The notes: a model not told the origin generated them from the letters alone. Shown: positions 15,354 through 30,600, numbered from the stretch's first letter. The stretch: DNA of 64,000 nt from Methylomagnum ishizawai (GCF_019670005.1 NZ_AP019783.1:2320150-2384149), one strand, 5' to 3'. A program made the numbers and translations.

Positions 15354-16012
15354 GCCGCCCCGGTCGCGAGCAATTCCCGGAAATCATGGATGGCGGGGAA
15401 TTCGTCGATCTCGCGGGGCGGACGCCGCGAATCGTTCTTGCGGATGGCGATTAGATGGGCGATGCCGAAGCGCCGCGCCGAGCGCAACACCGGGAGGCTG
15501 TCGTCGGCCAGCAGGGTCCGCGCCGGGTCGAAAGGCTCGATGCCGCCCAATTTCTCCCAGAACACCGGGTCTTCCTTGGGATGGCCGAGGCTATGGGAGC
15601 TGACGATGTGGTCGAAAAAAGCGTGGAGCCGGGTGCGTTCCATCTTGAGGCCGAGGCTCTTGGGATGGGCGTTGGTGACCAGCACCAGGCGCTTGTCCAG
15701 GGCGCGGACCCCGTCCAGGAACTCGGTGACATGCGGCAGCACGGCGATCAGCCCGGCGATTTCCGCCTTCATGTCGGCGATATCGAGCTGCAATTGTTCG
15801 CTCCAATAATCCAGGCAATACCATTCCAAGCGGCCTTCGGTGGCCTTGAAGCGCGGCCCCAGCCGGGCCGTGGCTTCCTCCAGGCCCAGGCCATGGCGTT
15901 CGGCATAGCGCCGGGGCACGAATTCCAGCCAGAAATGGTTATCGAAATTCAGGTCCAGCAACGTGCCGTCCATATCGAGAAACACGCTGCTAATATTTTG
16001 CCATTCGATCAT
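15347..16012 (-). CDS. yrfG: HAD-family GMP/IMP nucleotidase YrfG-like
   Basis: The 221-residue protein has the haloacid dehalogenase motifs in order: VFLDMDGTLLDLNFDN at about residues 10-25 with the nucleophile aspartate, the motif II threonine in LVLVTNAHPKS, the motif III lysine in GHPKEDPVFW and the acidic motif IV TLLADDSLPVLRSA. The N-terminal FDNHFWLEFVPRRYAE block is characteristic of E. coli YrfG, which dephosphorylates GMP and IMP. It converges with the MarR-type gene and the two stops overlap by seven bases. Confidence 0.85.
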   Translation of the reverse strand: MIEWQNISSVFLDMDGTLLDLNFDNHFWLEFVPRRYAERHGLGLEEATARLGPRFKATEGRLEWYCLDYWSEQLQLDIADMKAEIAGLIAVLPHVTEFLDGVRALDKRLVLVTNAHPKSLGLKMERTRLHAFFDHIVSSHSLGHPKEDPVFWEKLGGIEPFDPARTLLADDSLPVLRSARRFGIAHLIAIRKNDSRRPPREIDEFPAIHDFRELLATGAAQ

Positions 16013-16103
16013 AGGATAATATTTCCCTTGCCAGCCTTATCATCTAAGCCCCTTCCTCCCAAACCCACCCCACCCAGTGAGCAGCAACCGCGGATTCCAA
16101 GCC

Positions 16104-16922
16104 ATGCCCATTAGAAAAGAACCCTCGCATTTCCTCGAACCCGTCATCGCGCTCGCCAAGGAGGCCGGCCGCCGTATCATGGAGATTTACGAATCGGACT
16201 TCCGGGTCGGCGTCAAGGAGGACAATTCCCCCCTGACCGCCGCCGACCTGGCTTCCCACCATTGCCTGGTCGAGGGCTTGGAAGCCCTGCGCCCGGCCTA
16301 TCCGGTGCTGTCCGAGGAATCCAAGGCCTTGCCCTTCGAGACCCGTTCGGCCTGGGAAACCTATTGGTTGATCGATCCCCTGGACGGCACCAAGGAGTTC
16401 GTCAAGCGCAACGGGGAATTCACCGTCAATGTCGCCTTGATCCACCGCCACCTGCCGGTGCTGGGCGTGGTCTACGCCCCGGCCAAGGATTTGTGCTATT
16501 TCGCTTCCGAAGGCTGCGGGGCGTTCCACCAAGCGGGCGGGGCCGAACCCGGCAGCCTGCATGTCTGGACCCAGGCACCGCACAGGCTGCGCGTGGTGGG
16601 CAGCCGCTCCCATGGCGGGGAAGCCCTGGACCTTTATCTGAGCCGGGTCGGCGAACACGAACTGGTGTCCATCGGCAGTTCGCTCAAGCTGTGCTGGGTG
16701 GCCGAGGGCAGCGCCGACCTCTATCCCCGTATCGGTCTGACCTCGGAATGGGATACGGCGGCGGCGCATTGCGTGGTGAAGGAGGCGGGTGGCCAAGTGA
16801 CCGATTTGGCGGGGCGTCCTTTGTTGTACAACACCAAGGAATCCCTCCTCAATCCGTATTTCCTGGTGTTCGGCGACAAATCCAGGGATTGGAGCGGCTA
16901 CGCGGCGGGCATCGAGGGCTAG
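16104..16922 (+). CDS. cysQ: 3'(2'),5'-bisphosphate nucleotidase CysQ
   Basis: The 272-residue enzyme removes the 3'-phosphate from PAP, the by-product of sulfate activation. It shows the lithium-sensitive phosphatase motifs: EDNSPLTAADLASH near the N-terminus, LSEESK, the metal-binding IDPLDGTKEF and the C-terminal SEWDTAAAHCVVKEAGG. SSLKLCWVAEGSADLYPR is also CysQ-typical. The ATG at 16104 is chosen over the GTG at 16077 because CysQ N-termini are short. It converges with the glycosyltransferase at 16966, with a strong hairpin between them. Confidence 0.9.
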   Translation: MPIRKEPSHFLEPVIALAKEAGRRIMEIYESDFRVGVKEDNSPLTAADLASHHCLVEGLEALRPAYPVLSEESKALPFETRSAWETYWLIDPLDGTKEFVKRNGEFTVNVALIHRHLPVLGVVYAPAKDLCYFASEGCGAFHQAGGAEPGSLHVWTQAPHRLRVVGSRSHGGEALDLYLSRVGEHELVSIGSSLKLCWVAEGSADLYPRIGLTSEWDTAAAHCVVKEAGGQVTDLAGRPLLYNTKESLLNPYFLVFGDKSRDWSGYAAGIEG

Positions 16923-16931
16923 GCCCGGCGC

Positions 16932-16956
16932 GGCGGAACCCGGCCTGGGTTCCGCC
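16932..16956. terminator. Hairpin between convergent cysQ and glycosyltransferase genes
   Basis: A perfect 10-bp stem, GGCGGAACCC with GGGTTCCGCC around a 5-base loop, occupies the 43-base gap between the two stops. It probably stops transcription from both sides, although it lacks a T-tract. Confidence 0.55.
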
Positions 16957-16965
16957 CCGTGGGCT

Positions 16966-18027
16966 TCACGCCGGAACGGCCTGGAGCGCGTGGTTGGCGG
17001 GGTCGCGGTAGACCACCCGGTCCCAGATGCTCATGGCCCAATCCAGGTCCACCCGCCATTCGCCCTTGAGCAACCATTCCACGATGGCCTGCCCCACGTC
17101 CGGGAACACCACCTGGATGGTCCGGCCATTTTTCAGCCAATAATCCACCGCCACCGCGTCCAATTCCGGCATCACCGCGCCCAGCTGGGTTTCCTCCAGG
17201 GCCAGGGCGTTGGAGAGCTGTTCCATCTGCGCCCGCAAGGGTTTCACCAAGAGCTTCTTGCCCATTTGCAGGGCTTCGCAGGCCAGCTCGAAACCGGCAT
17301 TGCAAATCACGCCGGCCGCGTCCCTGAGATCGTTTTGGAAACCGGCGCGGGAAAGCTGTTTGATATGGATATGCGGGGGTTTATGCTCGATGTAATGGTG
17401 GGTATAGACATGGAACTGATAATCCCGGAAACCCTGGAATAGGCGCACGATATCGTGGATTTCCTCGAAGGGCAGGTAGACCAGTATCTTGTCGGGCTGG
17501 ACCGGGCCGGGTTCCGGGGTTTCGATCACCGGCGGCAGGATCGGCTGGCCGAAATGGTGCCAATGCAGGCCCAGCCCGGTGGTGGCGGGCGCGAAATAGC
17601 GCATGATATTGCGGGCGAAAATATCGTCCCCGGTGATGGGGATATCCTGCGGGAAGGCGTATTGGTGGCCGAGGCCGATGGTCTTGATACCGCGCAACCG
17701 CGCCGCCCAGGCGGTCACGGGTTCGAAATCGGTGATGACCAGATCATATCCGGACAGGTCCAGCGATTGGATATCCCGCCAGAAATGGGTGGGATTGTTC
17801 TCGATGGCGGTTTTGAGATAACTGACCCGGCCCGCGTGGGTGTGGAAGGTCAGGCCCCGCCGCCATTGGTAGTCCCCGAACACCTCCATCTCGAACAATT
17901 GCTCCCAAGGGCGGCCCGTGAACAAATAAGTGACCTCTATCCCGGCGGCCCGGAGGCGTGGTGCCATGACCCGCGCCCGGGTGATATGTCCATTGCCCGT
18001 GGCCTGGACGCCATAAAATATCTTCAC
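16966..18027 (-). CDS. MJ1255/VC2487-family glycosyltransferase
   Basis: The 353-residue protein is a GT-B-like enzyme of the MJ1255/VC2487 type, related to MurG-like UDP-sugar transferases. The N-terminal Rossmann part begins KIFYGVQATGNGHITRARVMAPRL, with the GNGH glycine-rich loop, followed by VTYLFTGRPWEQLF. The C-terminal nucleotide-binding half shows VICNAGFELACEALQMGKKLLVKPLRAQMEQLSNA, the donor-site pattern of this fold. It overlaps the PAP2 phosphatase gene by four bases, with that gene upstream, so a joint role in glycolipid or isoprenoid-linked sugar metabolism is plausible. Acceptor and sugar are unknown. Confidence 0.82.
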   Translation of the reverse strand: MKIFYGVQATGNGHITRARVMAPRLRAAGIEVTYLFTGRPWEQLFEMEVFGDYQWRRGLTFHTHAGRVSYLKTAIENNPTHFWRDIQSLDLSGYDLVITDFEPVTAWAARLRGIKTIGLGHQYAFPQDIPITGDDIFARNIMRYFAPATTGLGLHWHHFGQPILPPVIETPEPGPVQPDKILVYLPFEEIHDIVRLFQGFRDYQFHVYTHHYIEHKPPHIHIKQLSRAGFQNDLRDAAGVICNAGFELACEALQMGKKLLVKPLRAQMEQLSNALALEETQLGAVMPELDAVAVDYWLKNGRTIQVVFPDVGQAIVEWLLKGEWRVDLDWAMSIWDRVVYRDPANHALQAVPA

Positions 18028-18551
18028 GTACCAAGTATCCTCATGCTGAACAGGGCGATGCTGGTGCCCATGGTGGCGCCTACCAAAATATCGGTGGGGA
18101 AATGCACCCCGAGGAATATCCTAGACAAACCGACGCCGCTTGCCCAGAGGTAGGCGGGCACGGCCAGCGCGGGATGGAAATAGGTCAAGAGGGTCGCCAT
18201 GAGGAAGGCGGCGGAGGTATGGCCCGAGGGGAAGCTGAACTGGTCGGAAGGGATGATGAAACTGCGGAAATCGAACAGGGCGTCCTGGGGGCGGTTGCGC
18301 TTGAACCAATTCTTGAGGACGAAATAGACCGGGCGTTCGAGCAGGAAGGCGGCCAGCCCTGTGGTCAGGAACAGCCGGTCGGCGGGCAGTCCGGTGTAGA
18401 ACAGATAGACCGCGAACAGGGCGTACAGGCCGCCATCGCCGGAACGGGAGACCCAGCGGCTGATTTGGGTGAAGACCGCGAGATGTTTACGGGCCATGAC
18501 CCAGTAGAACATCGATACATCGTATTGATGGATGGTGGATAAGAGCTTCAT
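18024..18551 (-). CDS. PAP2-family membrane phosphatase
   Basis: The 175-residue protein has about five membrane helices and the three PAP2 catalytic blocks: KNWFKRNRPQ, PSGHTSAAF and SRIFLGVHFPTDI, with the histidine and arginine residues intact. Such enzymes dephosphorylate lipid phosphates, including phosphatidic acid, undecaprenyl diphosphate and phosphatidylglycerophosphate, at the periplasmic face. The ATG at 18551 is preferred because the longer frame adds no family sequence. It is translationally coupled to the downstream glycosyltransferase by a four-base overlap. Confidence 0.87.
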   Translation of the reverse strand: MKLLSTIHQYDVSMFYWVMARKHLAVFTQISRWVSRSGDGGLYALFAVYLFYTGLPADRLFLTTGLAAFLLERPVYFVLKNWFKRNRPQDALFDFRSFIIPSDQFSFPSGHTSAAFLMATLLTYFHPALAVPAYLWASGVGLSRIFLGVHFPTDILVGATMGTSIALFSMRILGT

Positions 18552-18655
18552 GACCGCTCCTCTATTGTTGTTGGAATAATGCGTTAACAGCGTAGGTCGG
18601 ACGGATGACGGCGGAGTGAACCCAAGATGAAAAGTTAATGACGGGGAAATGGTCC

Positions 18656-18687
18656 AAAAAAAAAGGGGGTCTATCAAGACCCCCTTT
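18656..18687 (-). terminator. Rho-independent terminator of gltBD
   Basis: On the minus strand, a 10-bp stem (GAAAGGGGGTC-like arm pairing with GACCCCCTTT) with a six-base loop is followed directly by a run of nine T residues. It lies about 27 bases after the gltD stop and is a textbook intrinsic terminator. Confidence 0.88.
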
Positions 18688-18713
18688 CGCTCGACGGGTG
18701 GCGGCGGCCGGCC

Positions 18714-20153
18714 TCAGCGTGGTAGCTCGGAAGCGCCCATCAGGTATTCATCGACGGCGCGGGCGCATTGCCGGCCTTCGCGGATGGCCCAGACTACCAG
18801 GGATTGGCCGCGGCGCATATCGCCGGCGGTGAAGACCTTGTCGATGGAGGTGCGGTAGTCCAAGGTGTTGGCCCTGACGTTGCGGCGCTCGTCGAGATCG
18901 ACCCCGAGTTCCTGCAACATGCCGCCATGGACCGGATGCACGAAACCCATCGCCAGCAGCACCATGTCGGCTTTCAGGCTGAATTCGCTGCCGGGCACCT
19001 TGCCCATGACCCAGCGCCCGCCTTCGTTCTTCCATTCCACCTTGACGCAGTTGATCTGCGTGACCTGGCCGTTTTCGCCTTCCAGCGACACGGTATCGAC
19101 GCTCCACATGCGCTCGCAGCCTTCCTCGTGGGAGCTGGAAGTGCGGAGCTTGTTGGGCCAGTTCGGCCAGGTGGTGGACTTGTTTTCCTTCTCCGGGGGC
19201 TTGGGCATGATCTCAAGCTGGGTGACGGAGGCCGCGCCGTGACGGTTCGAGGTGCCGATGCAATCGGAGCCGGTGTCGCCGCCGCCGATGACCACGACGT
19301 GCTTGCCCTTGGCGCTGAGGCTGATGTCTTCCGGCAGGGCGTCGCCCGCGTTGCGCTTGTTCTGCTGGGGCAGGAATTCCATGGCGAAATGCACGCCCTT
19401 GAGTTCGCGCCCTGGAACGGTGAGGTCGCGGGGATGTTCGGAGCCACCGGCCAGGACCACGGCGTCGAATTCATCGACCAATTGCCGGGCCGGGATATCC
19501 TTGCCGATATGCCAGTTGGGGCGGAACACCACGCCTTCGGCCTGCATCTGGGCGATGCGGCGGTCGATGTGGTGTTTTTCGAACTTGAAGTCGGGGATGC
19601 CGTAGCGCAAGAGGCCGCCGATGCGGTCGTTCTTCTCGAACACGACGACGCTATGCCCGGCCCGCGCCAATTGCTGGGCGGCGGCGAGTCCCGCCGGGCC
19701 GGAACCCACGACGGCGACCTTCTTGCCGGTACGGCGGGCGGGGATTTGCGGCTTGACCCAGCCCATTTCCCAAGCCTTGTCGATGATGGTGCATTCGATG
19801 GACTTGATGGTGACGGGTTCGTCGGTGAGGTTCAGGGTGCAGGCGGCTTCGCAGGGCGCGGGGCAGATGCGGCCCGTGAATTCCGGGAAATTGTTGGTGC
19901 TGTGCAGCACTTCGATGGCGGCCTGGAAATTGCCTTGGTAAACCAAGTCGTTCCAGTCCGGGATGATGTTGTTGATGGGGCAGCCCTGATGGCAGTAGGG
20001 GATGCCGCAGTCCATGCAGCGCGCGCCCTGTTTGGCGACTTCCTCTTCGCTCAGCGGAATGACGAATTCCCGGTAATGCTGGGTGCGGTCCGCCACCAGC
20101 GTGTAGCGCCTGTCCTGACGCGAGATTTCCATGAATCCCGTGGGTTTGCCCAT
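18714..20153 (-). CDS. gltD: Glutamate synthase (NADPH) small subunit GltD
   Basis: The 479-residue subunit supplies electrons from NADPH to the large subunit during glutamate synthesis. The N-terminal region has the iron-sulfur cysteines [14 protein letters not shown] and CPAPCEAAC. It is followed by the FAD-binding [29 protein letters not shown] and a second dinucleotide fold [15 protein letters not shown] for NADPH, then [20 protein letters not shown]. The ATG at 20153 gives the usual start [12 protein letters not shown]. It follows gltB by 91 bases and ends at a strong terminator. Confidence 0.95.
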   Translation of the reverse strand: MGKPTGFMEISRQDRRYTLVADRTQHYREFVIPLSEEEVAKQGARCMDCGIPYCHQGCPINNIIPDWNDLVYQGNFQAAIEVLHSTNNFPEFTGRICPAPCEAACTLNLTDEPVTIKSIECTIIDKAWEMGWVKPQIPARRTGKKVAVVGSGPAGLAAAQQLARAGHSVVVFEKNDRIGGLLRYGIPDFKFEKHHIDRRIAQMQAEGVVFRPNWHIGKDIPARQLVDEFDAVVLAGGSEHPRDLTVPGRELKGVHFAMEFLPQQNKRNAGDALPEDISLSAKGKHVVVIGGGDTGSDCIGTSNRHGAASVTQLEIMPKPPEKENKSTTWPNWPNKLRTSSSHEEGCERMWSVDTVSLEGENGQVTQINCVKVEWKNEGGRWVMGKVPGSEFSLKADMVLLAMGFVHPVHGGMLQELGVDLDERRNVRANTLDYRTSIDKVFTAGDMRRGQSLVVWAIREGRQCARAVDEYLMGASELPR

Positions 20154-20244
20154 TATGCTGTTACCTCTTGATGGTGCCTTCCGGCACGCTTGAATCTGTT
20201 TTCCGATTTCGGGATGGGCGGGCAGGGGAGCCCGCCGCGTGCCT

Positions 20245-24873
<4,629 letters not shown>

Positions 24874-25032
24874 GGATTAACCTCTATCTACGGGGCGTGG
24901 CGAACGACCGTGCAAGGGCGATGCCGCCCTAAGCGGATGCCCTGGGCAGGCGCGATGCGTGGCCGCTGGTATTGGATTTACGGGGTCGGCGGGCGGTTCG
25001 GCGGCTGCCGGGCGGACTCAAAATGGCCGGAA

Positions 25033-25061
25033 AATATAAAGAATTTCGGGGTTTCTTTCAA
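25033..25061 (-). promoter_or_regulatory. Sigma-70 promoter of gltBD
   Basis: On the minus strand, TTGAAA (25056-25061) and TATATT (25033-25038) are separated by 17 bases, close to the ideal promoter. It lies in the 374-base gap between gltB and the RyR gene. The predicted leader is about 150 bases. I see no other clear element in the gap; the frame at 24978-25244 has no recognisable product. Confidence 0.7.
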
Positions 25062-25247
25062 GTGATACAGGGGTTTGGCGCGGTTGGGCGGGATTGCGGG
25101 CGGTTGGGCTGGGTGGAGATGGAAGGGGCACCGAAAGGGGGCAGGGATGGGCGGGGTTTGCACCGATTTTAGGAGCTTGGTCGACGGGCGCGGGGGCCGG
25201 GATTTCGGAAGCGGGGTTGCCCCGCCGACCAATAGCTTGAGCATGGC

Positions 25248-25532
25248 TTAACGCTCGATGCGGTAGCCCAGGGCGATGATGGCTTTCAGGGTTTGCAGGG
25301 CGGTTTGGCGGTCGTATTCCTTTTCCGAGTCCGGCAGTTCGGCGTAGGGAATCAGGCAGGGGTGTTCCAGCTTGGCATCGTCGCGCACCGGGCCGAAGCG
25401 CCAGCCGTCCGCCAAGCGTTGCGTGGCCCAGGTATCGTGGGTGTGCTCGGCTAGGCGTTCGGTGAGCTGGCGGATGTCTTCCGTGAGCTCGACAGCGGTG
25501 GTGTCGATGGGAGTGGGGATATATCCATTCAT
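25248..25532 (-). CDS. Stand-alone RyR domain protein
   Basis: The 94-residue protein is one ryanodine receptor (RyR) repeat domain. The pattern runs IPTPIDTTAVELTEDIRQLTERLAEHTHDTWA, then RLADGWRFGPVRDD and HPCLIPYAELPDSEKEYDR, and ends TLKAIIALGYRI. This matches RyR domains from start to end with no extra sequence. In prokaryotes such domains have been linked, by genome-context studies, to nucleotide-centred conflict systems, where they may sense a ligand. It is the third gene of a minus-strand operon, 40 bases after the SLOG-like membrane protein gene. Its ligand is unknown. Confidence 0.85.
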   Translation of the reverse strand: MNGYIPTPIDTTAVELTEDIRQLTERLAEHTHDTWATQRLADGWRFGPVRDDAKLEHPCLIPYAELPDSEKEYDRQTALQTLKAIIALGYRIER

Positions 25533-25572
25533 GGGGAAATTTCCAGCGTTGGGGGAATGCCGGAATTATGGT

Positions 25573-27594
25573 TCAAATATGCGGCTCCAGCGGTTTGGCC
25601 CGGAAAATAACGCGCCAATCGGTGAGTTCCTGGCTCATCGCCTCGTTGGCTTGCTCGGCCAGGCTTTCCAACTTGGCGGCGGAAAGCGGGGTGCCGCCCT
25701 GTAGGCTCAATTCATTCACGATACTTTTCAGTTTTTTCAACATGCCTTCGGACCGGTCGGCGACGCGCTTATATTCGCCGTGGCCGAACAAACCGTGGAG
25801 GGCCGCGCCCAAGGCGGGCAACACGGCGGCGGCGATGACCGTAATGTCCATGACGTATTCGAGGGTTTTCTTATATTCTTCGAAATGCTCCTGGGCAAAA
25901 TGTGCGCCTAAATGGATGAGGCAAGCGGCGATAATGGAATACATCAGATAATGCTCTATCGCATGGATCGCCTTGGCGATGTTATTATTGCGGTGGAAGT
26001 TCTTGGCGTGATACCGCACCTGATCGCAGAGCAATTCGGCGAGATATTCCATATAGCCTTGCCGGTAGGCTTGGTTAAAACCACCGGCGGGCACGGCGGG
26101 AAGACCTTCCGCACGGTTCACCGCTCGCGTCAACCATAACACCCAGCCATAAGAGCGGTCATGCTCCGTTGCGTAGTCGGGCATTTCCAGTGAAACCATG
26201 CCGCCAATGGGTAATAAAAACATCCTTTGCCGCAATAACTCGGCCAGTAGGCGGAAGTCAAGCCAGCGTTCATGGAGTTGGCGGCGATGGCAAAGGAACC
26301 AAAGCCCCAAAATCATAAAAATCGAGATTAGTTCTCCAAAAGTTAGCCAGGGGGATAGCTTTGCAATCATACCGTCAAATAGGTCTTCAAATATTTTGAA
26401 TGGACCACTCAACAAGGCCAGAAAAACCGCTACGAAAGTCAATGAAAACATCAGGCAATAGGTGCCACGATATTCGTCGGCGTAGTAAGTCGCAAGGCGA
26501 TCCGCCCATAGGAAGTGCTTGCGGACATTATTCCTGAGTTCGGTTTCCACCGAGACCGTTGCCGGCGGCGGGACCGGCAGCTTGGTGATCGCTGTCTCGA
26601 TGGCATCCCACTGGTATAGCGCGCCTTGCTGATAACTGTCGCTCCAGCCATTAAGCTGGCGTTTGCCTAGCGCCGCGAAAAACAGCCGGTAGCTGCTTGC
26701 CACGGGGGTTAACTTGGGCTCGGAGTGCTGGAAATAGGCGCAGCGGATGCTATTCCCGCCGACTTCTGGTGGATGCTTGGGAGGATGGGCGGTGCCGTGG
26801 TTTTGTTGTTCCTTGCAATCCCGTGCTTGGTTTGGGACTGCGGCGCTGGGGGCTGGTGGCTGGGGTGGCAGGAGGATTTGGCGGATGCGCTGTTCCATGG
26901 AATCATCGGCCGCGAGCGCCCGCCAAGCGTTTCCGGTCAATTCGTGGTCGCGGAATTCTATGCAATCCGGCTGATGGGCGAGGATGCGCACGGTCGGAAT
27001 CCGGTCCCGGCCCGCCCGGGCCACCATGCCGGCGGTGCCGACGGAGGTTTTGTTTTCGATGCCGTCCCATACCGCCAGCAGGATATCCGAGTGGCGCAGC
27101 AAGAGTTGGCCCACTTTCCAGTAAGCCAGGTTCTTATCCCCCTCGGTCTGCCGGATTCCGTCGAGTTCAAGAATCCGGTTGCGTGGATCGGCTTGGATTT
27201 TTGCCAGTAATCCGTCGAATTCGCCGCGGGTGTCATAGGGATGGTTGGCCTGTTCCTCGAAATCCTTGCGATATTCACCCACCGGGAACGGCAGCGGACA
27301 TTGCAATTCATAACCCGCCGCAAGCGCAGATTCGGCGGCGATGCGGTCGGCGCCTTCCGCCAGGGGGGAGAGGAGGCGCAGCGCGGGTTGTTCGTCAAGG
27401 TCGTAGATTTGGTCCGTCCCCGGCGCTCCGGCAAGGCCGTGAAAGGCTTGGGCGATGCGTTCCAACACCTCGGCGATGCCGGCCCGCAAGGTTTCCTGTT
27501 GATCCGGGTTCAGGCGGTTGGGGCGGTGTCCGGTGACGCCCACATTCAAGGCCAGCCGGGGTTTGGGTGGATGCGGTTCAACGGGTGCGTTCAT
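25573..27594 (-). CDS. SLOG-like Rossmann domain protein with paired transmembrane helices (SLATT-like effector)
   Basis: The 673-residue protein has an N-terminal SLOG/LSDAT-like domain (about residues 10-225). It opens with GVTGHRPNRL, then SPLAEGADRIAAESALAAGYELQCPLPF with a Rossmann-type helix, and HSDILLAVWDG. A proline-rich linker follows. The C-terminal half has four membrane helices in two pairs (about 378-398, 418-435, 548-565, 578-603), resembling SLATT modules, predicted pore-forming effectors of conflict systems. A conserved WLDFRLLAELLRQRMFLLPIGG lies between the pairs. The reading is a nucleotide-derivative sensor coupled to a membrane effector. This is inference from fold patterns and from the RyR and STAND neighbours. 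Confidence 0.72.
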   Translation of the reverse strand: MNAPVEPHPPKPRLALNVGVTGHRPNRLNPDQQETLRAGIAEVLERIAQAFHGLAGAPGTDQIYDLDEQPALRLLSPLAEGADRIAAESALAAGYELQCPLPFPVGEYRKDFEEQANHPYDTRGEFDGLLAKIQADPRNRILELDGIRQTEGDKNLAYWKVGQLLLRHSDILLAVWDGIENKTSVGTAGMVARAGRDRIPTVRILAHQPDCIEFRDHELTGNAWRALAADDSMEQRIRQILLPPQPPAPSAAVPNQARDCKEQQNHGTAHPPKHPPEVGGNSIRCAYFQHSEPKLTPVASSYRLFFAALGKRQLNGWSDSYQQGALYQWDAIETAITKLPVPPPATVSVETELRNNVRKHFLWADRLATYYADEYRGTYCLMFSLTFVAVFLALLSGPFKIFEDLFDGMIAKLSPWLTFGELISIFMILGLWFLCHRRQLHERWLDFRLLAELLRQRMFLLPIGGMVSLEMPDYATEHDRSYGWVLWLTRAVNRAEGLPAVPAGGFNQAYRQGYMEYLAELLCDQVRYHAKNFHRNNNIAKAIHAIEHYLMYSIIAACLIHLGAHFAQEHFEEYKKTLEYVMDITVIAAAVLPALGAALHGLFGHGEYKRVADRSEGMLKKLKSIVNELSLQGGTPLSAAKLESLAEQANEAMSQELTDWRVIFRAKPLEPHI

Positions 27595-27669
27595 CGCTAA
27601 CTCCTGGGGTTTGCTTGGGTTGTTTTATCGGATGTCGGTTGCAAAATCGGCGCGGGGGGAGCGGACGGC

Positions 27670-30600
27670 CTAGCGCTGTTTTCGACCGTTTGGGCTGTTG
27701 CCGCTTGTGGCTTCGATCTCGGCGATAAGTCCTTTCGTGCCCTCCAGCGCCTTCCGCCATCGGGCATGGTCCGGTGCCCTGGCGACCAGCGGTTCGAGGA
27801 GGGCGAGGGCGGCTTGGAATTCGGCCAGCGCTGCGACGGGTTTTTGCATCTTCCGTAGCAGCAACCCAAGCTTGCCGTGGCTGAAGGCCAGATCGGCTTG
27901 CCAACCGGCGTTGGCCGGGTCTTGCGCCGCCAGCTTTTCGGCGATAGCGAGGCTGGCCCTGAAGCTCGCCAGCGCCCCGGCCAAGTCGCCCTGCGCGCTC
28001 TGCACGTCGCCGATCCTGTCATGGCTGACCGACAGGTCGCGCTGCCAACCGGCGTTGGCCGGGTCTTGCGCCGCCAGCTTTTCGGCGATAGCGAGGCTGG
28101 CCCTGAAGCTCGCCAGCGCCCCGGCCAAGTCGCCCTGCGCGCTCTGCACGTCGCCGATCTTCTCGTAGCTGACCGACAGGTCGCGCTGCCAACCGGCGTT
28201 GGCCGGGTCTTGCGCCGCCAGCTTTTCGGCGATAGCGAGGCTGGCCCTGAAGCTCGCCAGCGCCCCGGCCAAGTCGCCCTGCGCGCTCTGCACGTCGCCG
28301 ATCTTCTCGTAGCTGACCGACAGGTCGCGCTGCCAACCGGCGTTGGCCGGGTCTTGCGCCGCCAGCTTTTCGGCGATAGCGAGGCTGGCCCTGAAGCTCG
28401 CCAGCGCCCCGGCCAAGTCGCCCTGCGCGCTCTGCACGTCGCCGATCCTCTCGTAGCTGACCGACAGGTCGCGCTGCCAACCGGCGTTGGCCGGGTCTTG
28501 CGCCGCCAGCTTTTCGGCGATAGCGAGGCTGGCCCTGAAGCTCGCCAGCGCCCCGGCCAAGTCGCCCTGCGCGCTCTGCACGTCGCCGATCCTCTCGTAG
28601 CTGACCGACAGGTCGCGCTGCCAACCGGCGTTGGCCGGGTCTTGCGCCGCCAGCTTTTCGCGGAGGGCGAGGCTGGCCCTGAAGCTCGCCAGCGCCCCGG
28701 CCAAGTCGCCCTGCGCGCTCTGCACGTCGCCGATCATGCTGTGACTGACCGCAAGGTCATTTTGCCAAAGAGCATTATCTGGCCGTTGCGCTGCCAGCTT
28801 TTTGGCAATAACCAAACCTGCACGATAGTCAATCAGCGCTCCTTGCAAGTCCCCCAAAGACCGACGTTGATCGCCTCGCCTATTCAGGTTTACCTCTTTC
28901 TCTCGCTCCGAATCTTCTGTCTCGCCCCGCAATTCATCGACCCGCCGCAGTAAATCCGCATTCTGCTCGAAAGTCTCTTGCAGGATTTTCAACGTGCCCG
29001 GAATGTTTTCGAGCCGGTCGGGCAGTTGGTAAGTCAGCCGGTTCACCATCTCCAAAGCCAGCCCGGCGGCGGTTTCCGCCCTCTTCCGCTCCAGATAATT
29101 GAGATAACCGAACCCACCCAAAGCCACCACCACCGCCCCCACGCCGACCCGGAAAAGCCAGCGCCGCCGCCGGATGCGCTGGAGCGACAAATCCAAAAAC
29201 GCGGCAGTCTCCACATCCAACCTCACCCAGGGCTGCTTCAACAACAGCTTGGCATCCTGCTCCTGCTTGCCCGGATTCAACAGATAACCCACATCGCGCC
29301 CGGCTTCCCGCCAGCGTCCGGCGAGTTCCTCCATGCGGGCGCGGATCGCCAGCAATTCGGCATCCTCGGCGATCCATCCGCGCAAGCGCTGCCAAGTGCG
29401 CAACAAAGCCTCATGCACCGGCTCCACCGTGGCGGCATGGCTAGCGCCGCTGTCGTCGCTGCTCAGCAAGCGGGCCTCGATCAACCGGCCCACCGCGTCC
29501 CATTGCGCCGGATCGTCGCGGAAAGCCGCCAAGGCCGCCCGCCGCCGCAAAGCCTTGCCGCCATCCCAGTCCACCAACTGCCGGAACACATTCCGCACCG
29601 CCGCCAGATTCGCCTCGCCCAAAGCTTGCACCGCGTCTTCCGCCGCCTTGGCGACCGCGCCGTCCAAACCGCCCAGCGCGTCGTAATCGGCATAGCTCAA
29701 CACCGTTTCGCCCCGCTCGCGGGCACGGCGGTATAGCTCGTCCAAGGTGAATTCCAACAAAGGCAAGGCATTGGGATTGGCGGCGGCGTTTTCCAGCAAG
29801 CGGGCATCCAAGCGGCGGCCCTCGCGCAGCTCGAAATCCATCCCGGCGGCACGGGCCGGATAACGGATGATTTCGCCCAATTCCGCCTCATTCGGCGGCG
29901 ATAAATCGTACTGGCCCTCCCCGGCCTTCAACGCGCCCAACACCGGATGCCCGGCGGCCTCGGGATAGAATTCGCCGCGCATCCCCGCCAAAGCCCACAC
30001 CCGCCCCGCGCCGACCAAGGCTTGAATCGCCGCCAGCAAGGCATCCCGCGCTGTGGCGCCACAGCGGAAGATTTCCTCCAAGGGGTCCACCACCAACACC
30101 AGCCGCGCCACCGGTGCGAAATTCCAGCGCCGCTCTTGGCGCAAGCGCTCGGCGGCGGCATCCAGCGCCTTGGACAGGGGACCGGCCAGGCCTTCCGGGT
30201 GGTGGGTCAGTTGTTCGGCCAAGGCCAGGCTATCGCCGAAACCGGCTTGCGCCAATTCCGGCAAAGCGCTGTCGGCCAGCAAGGCGGCGGCGAGGCCACG
30301 CGGCAAATCGCCGCCCACCGCATCGGCGGGCCGGAACACGGCATGGCGCCACAGGTCCACGCCCGCCACCCGGCGTTGCTCGACCAAAGCGTGCAACAAC
30401 CCGGCCCGCAGCAACGAGGACTTGCCCGCGCCGCTCGCGCCCAGCACCAGCACGAAAGGCCGCCCGGCGTCGGCCTGCGCCCCGAGCTGCGCCAACACCG
30501 CATGGACGGCGGCGTCCCGGCCACGGAAGACCGGCGCGTGTTCCAGATCGAAATAGGCCAAGCCGCGATAAGGCGATTGGTCGCGGGTCCAGGACGGCAG

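Noticed and set aside
24978..25244. Open frame of 88 codons upstream of gltB
   Set aside because: It is proline-rich with no recognisable domain and it overlaps the strong gltB promoter.
27901..28764. Regularly spaced repeats that might suggest a CRISPR array
   Set aside because: The unit is 144 bases with no unique spacers, stays in frame, and encodes TPR helices of the STAND protein.
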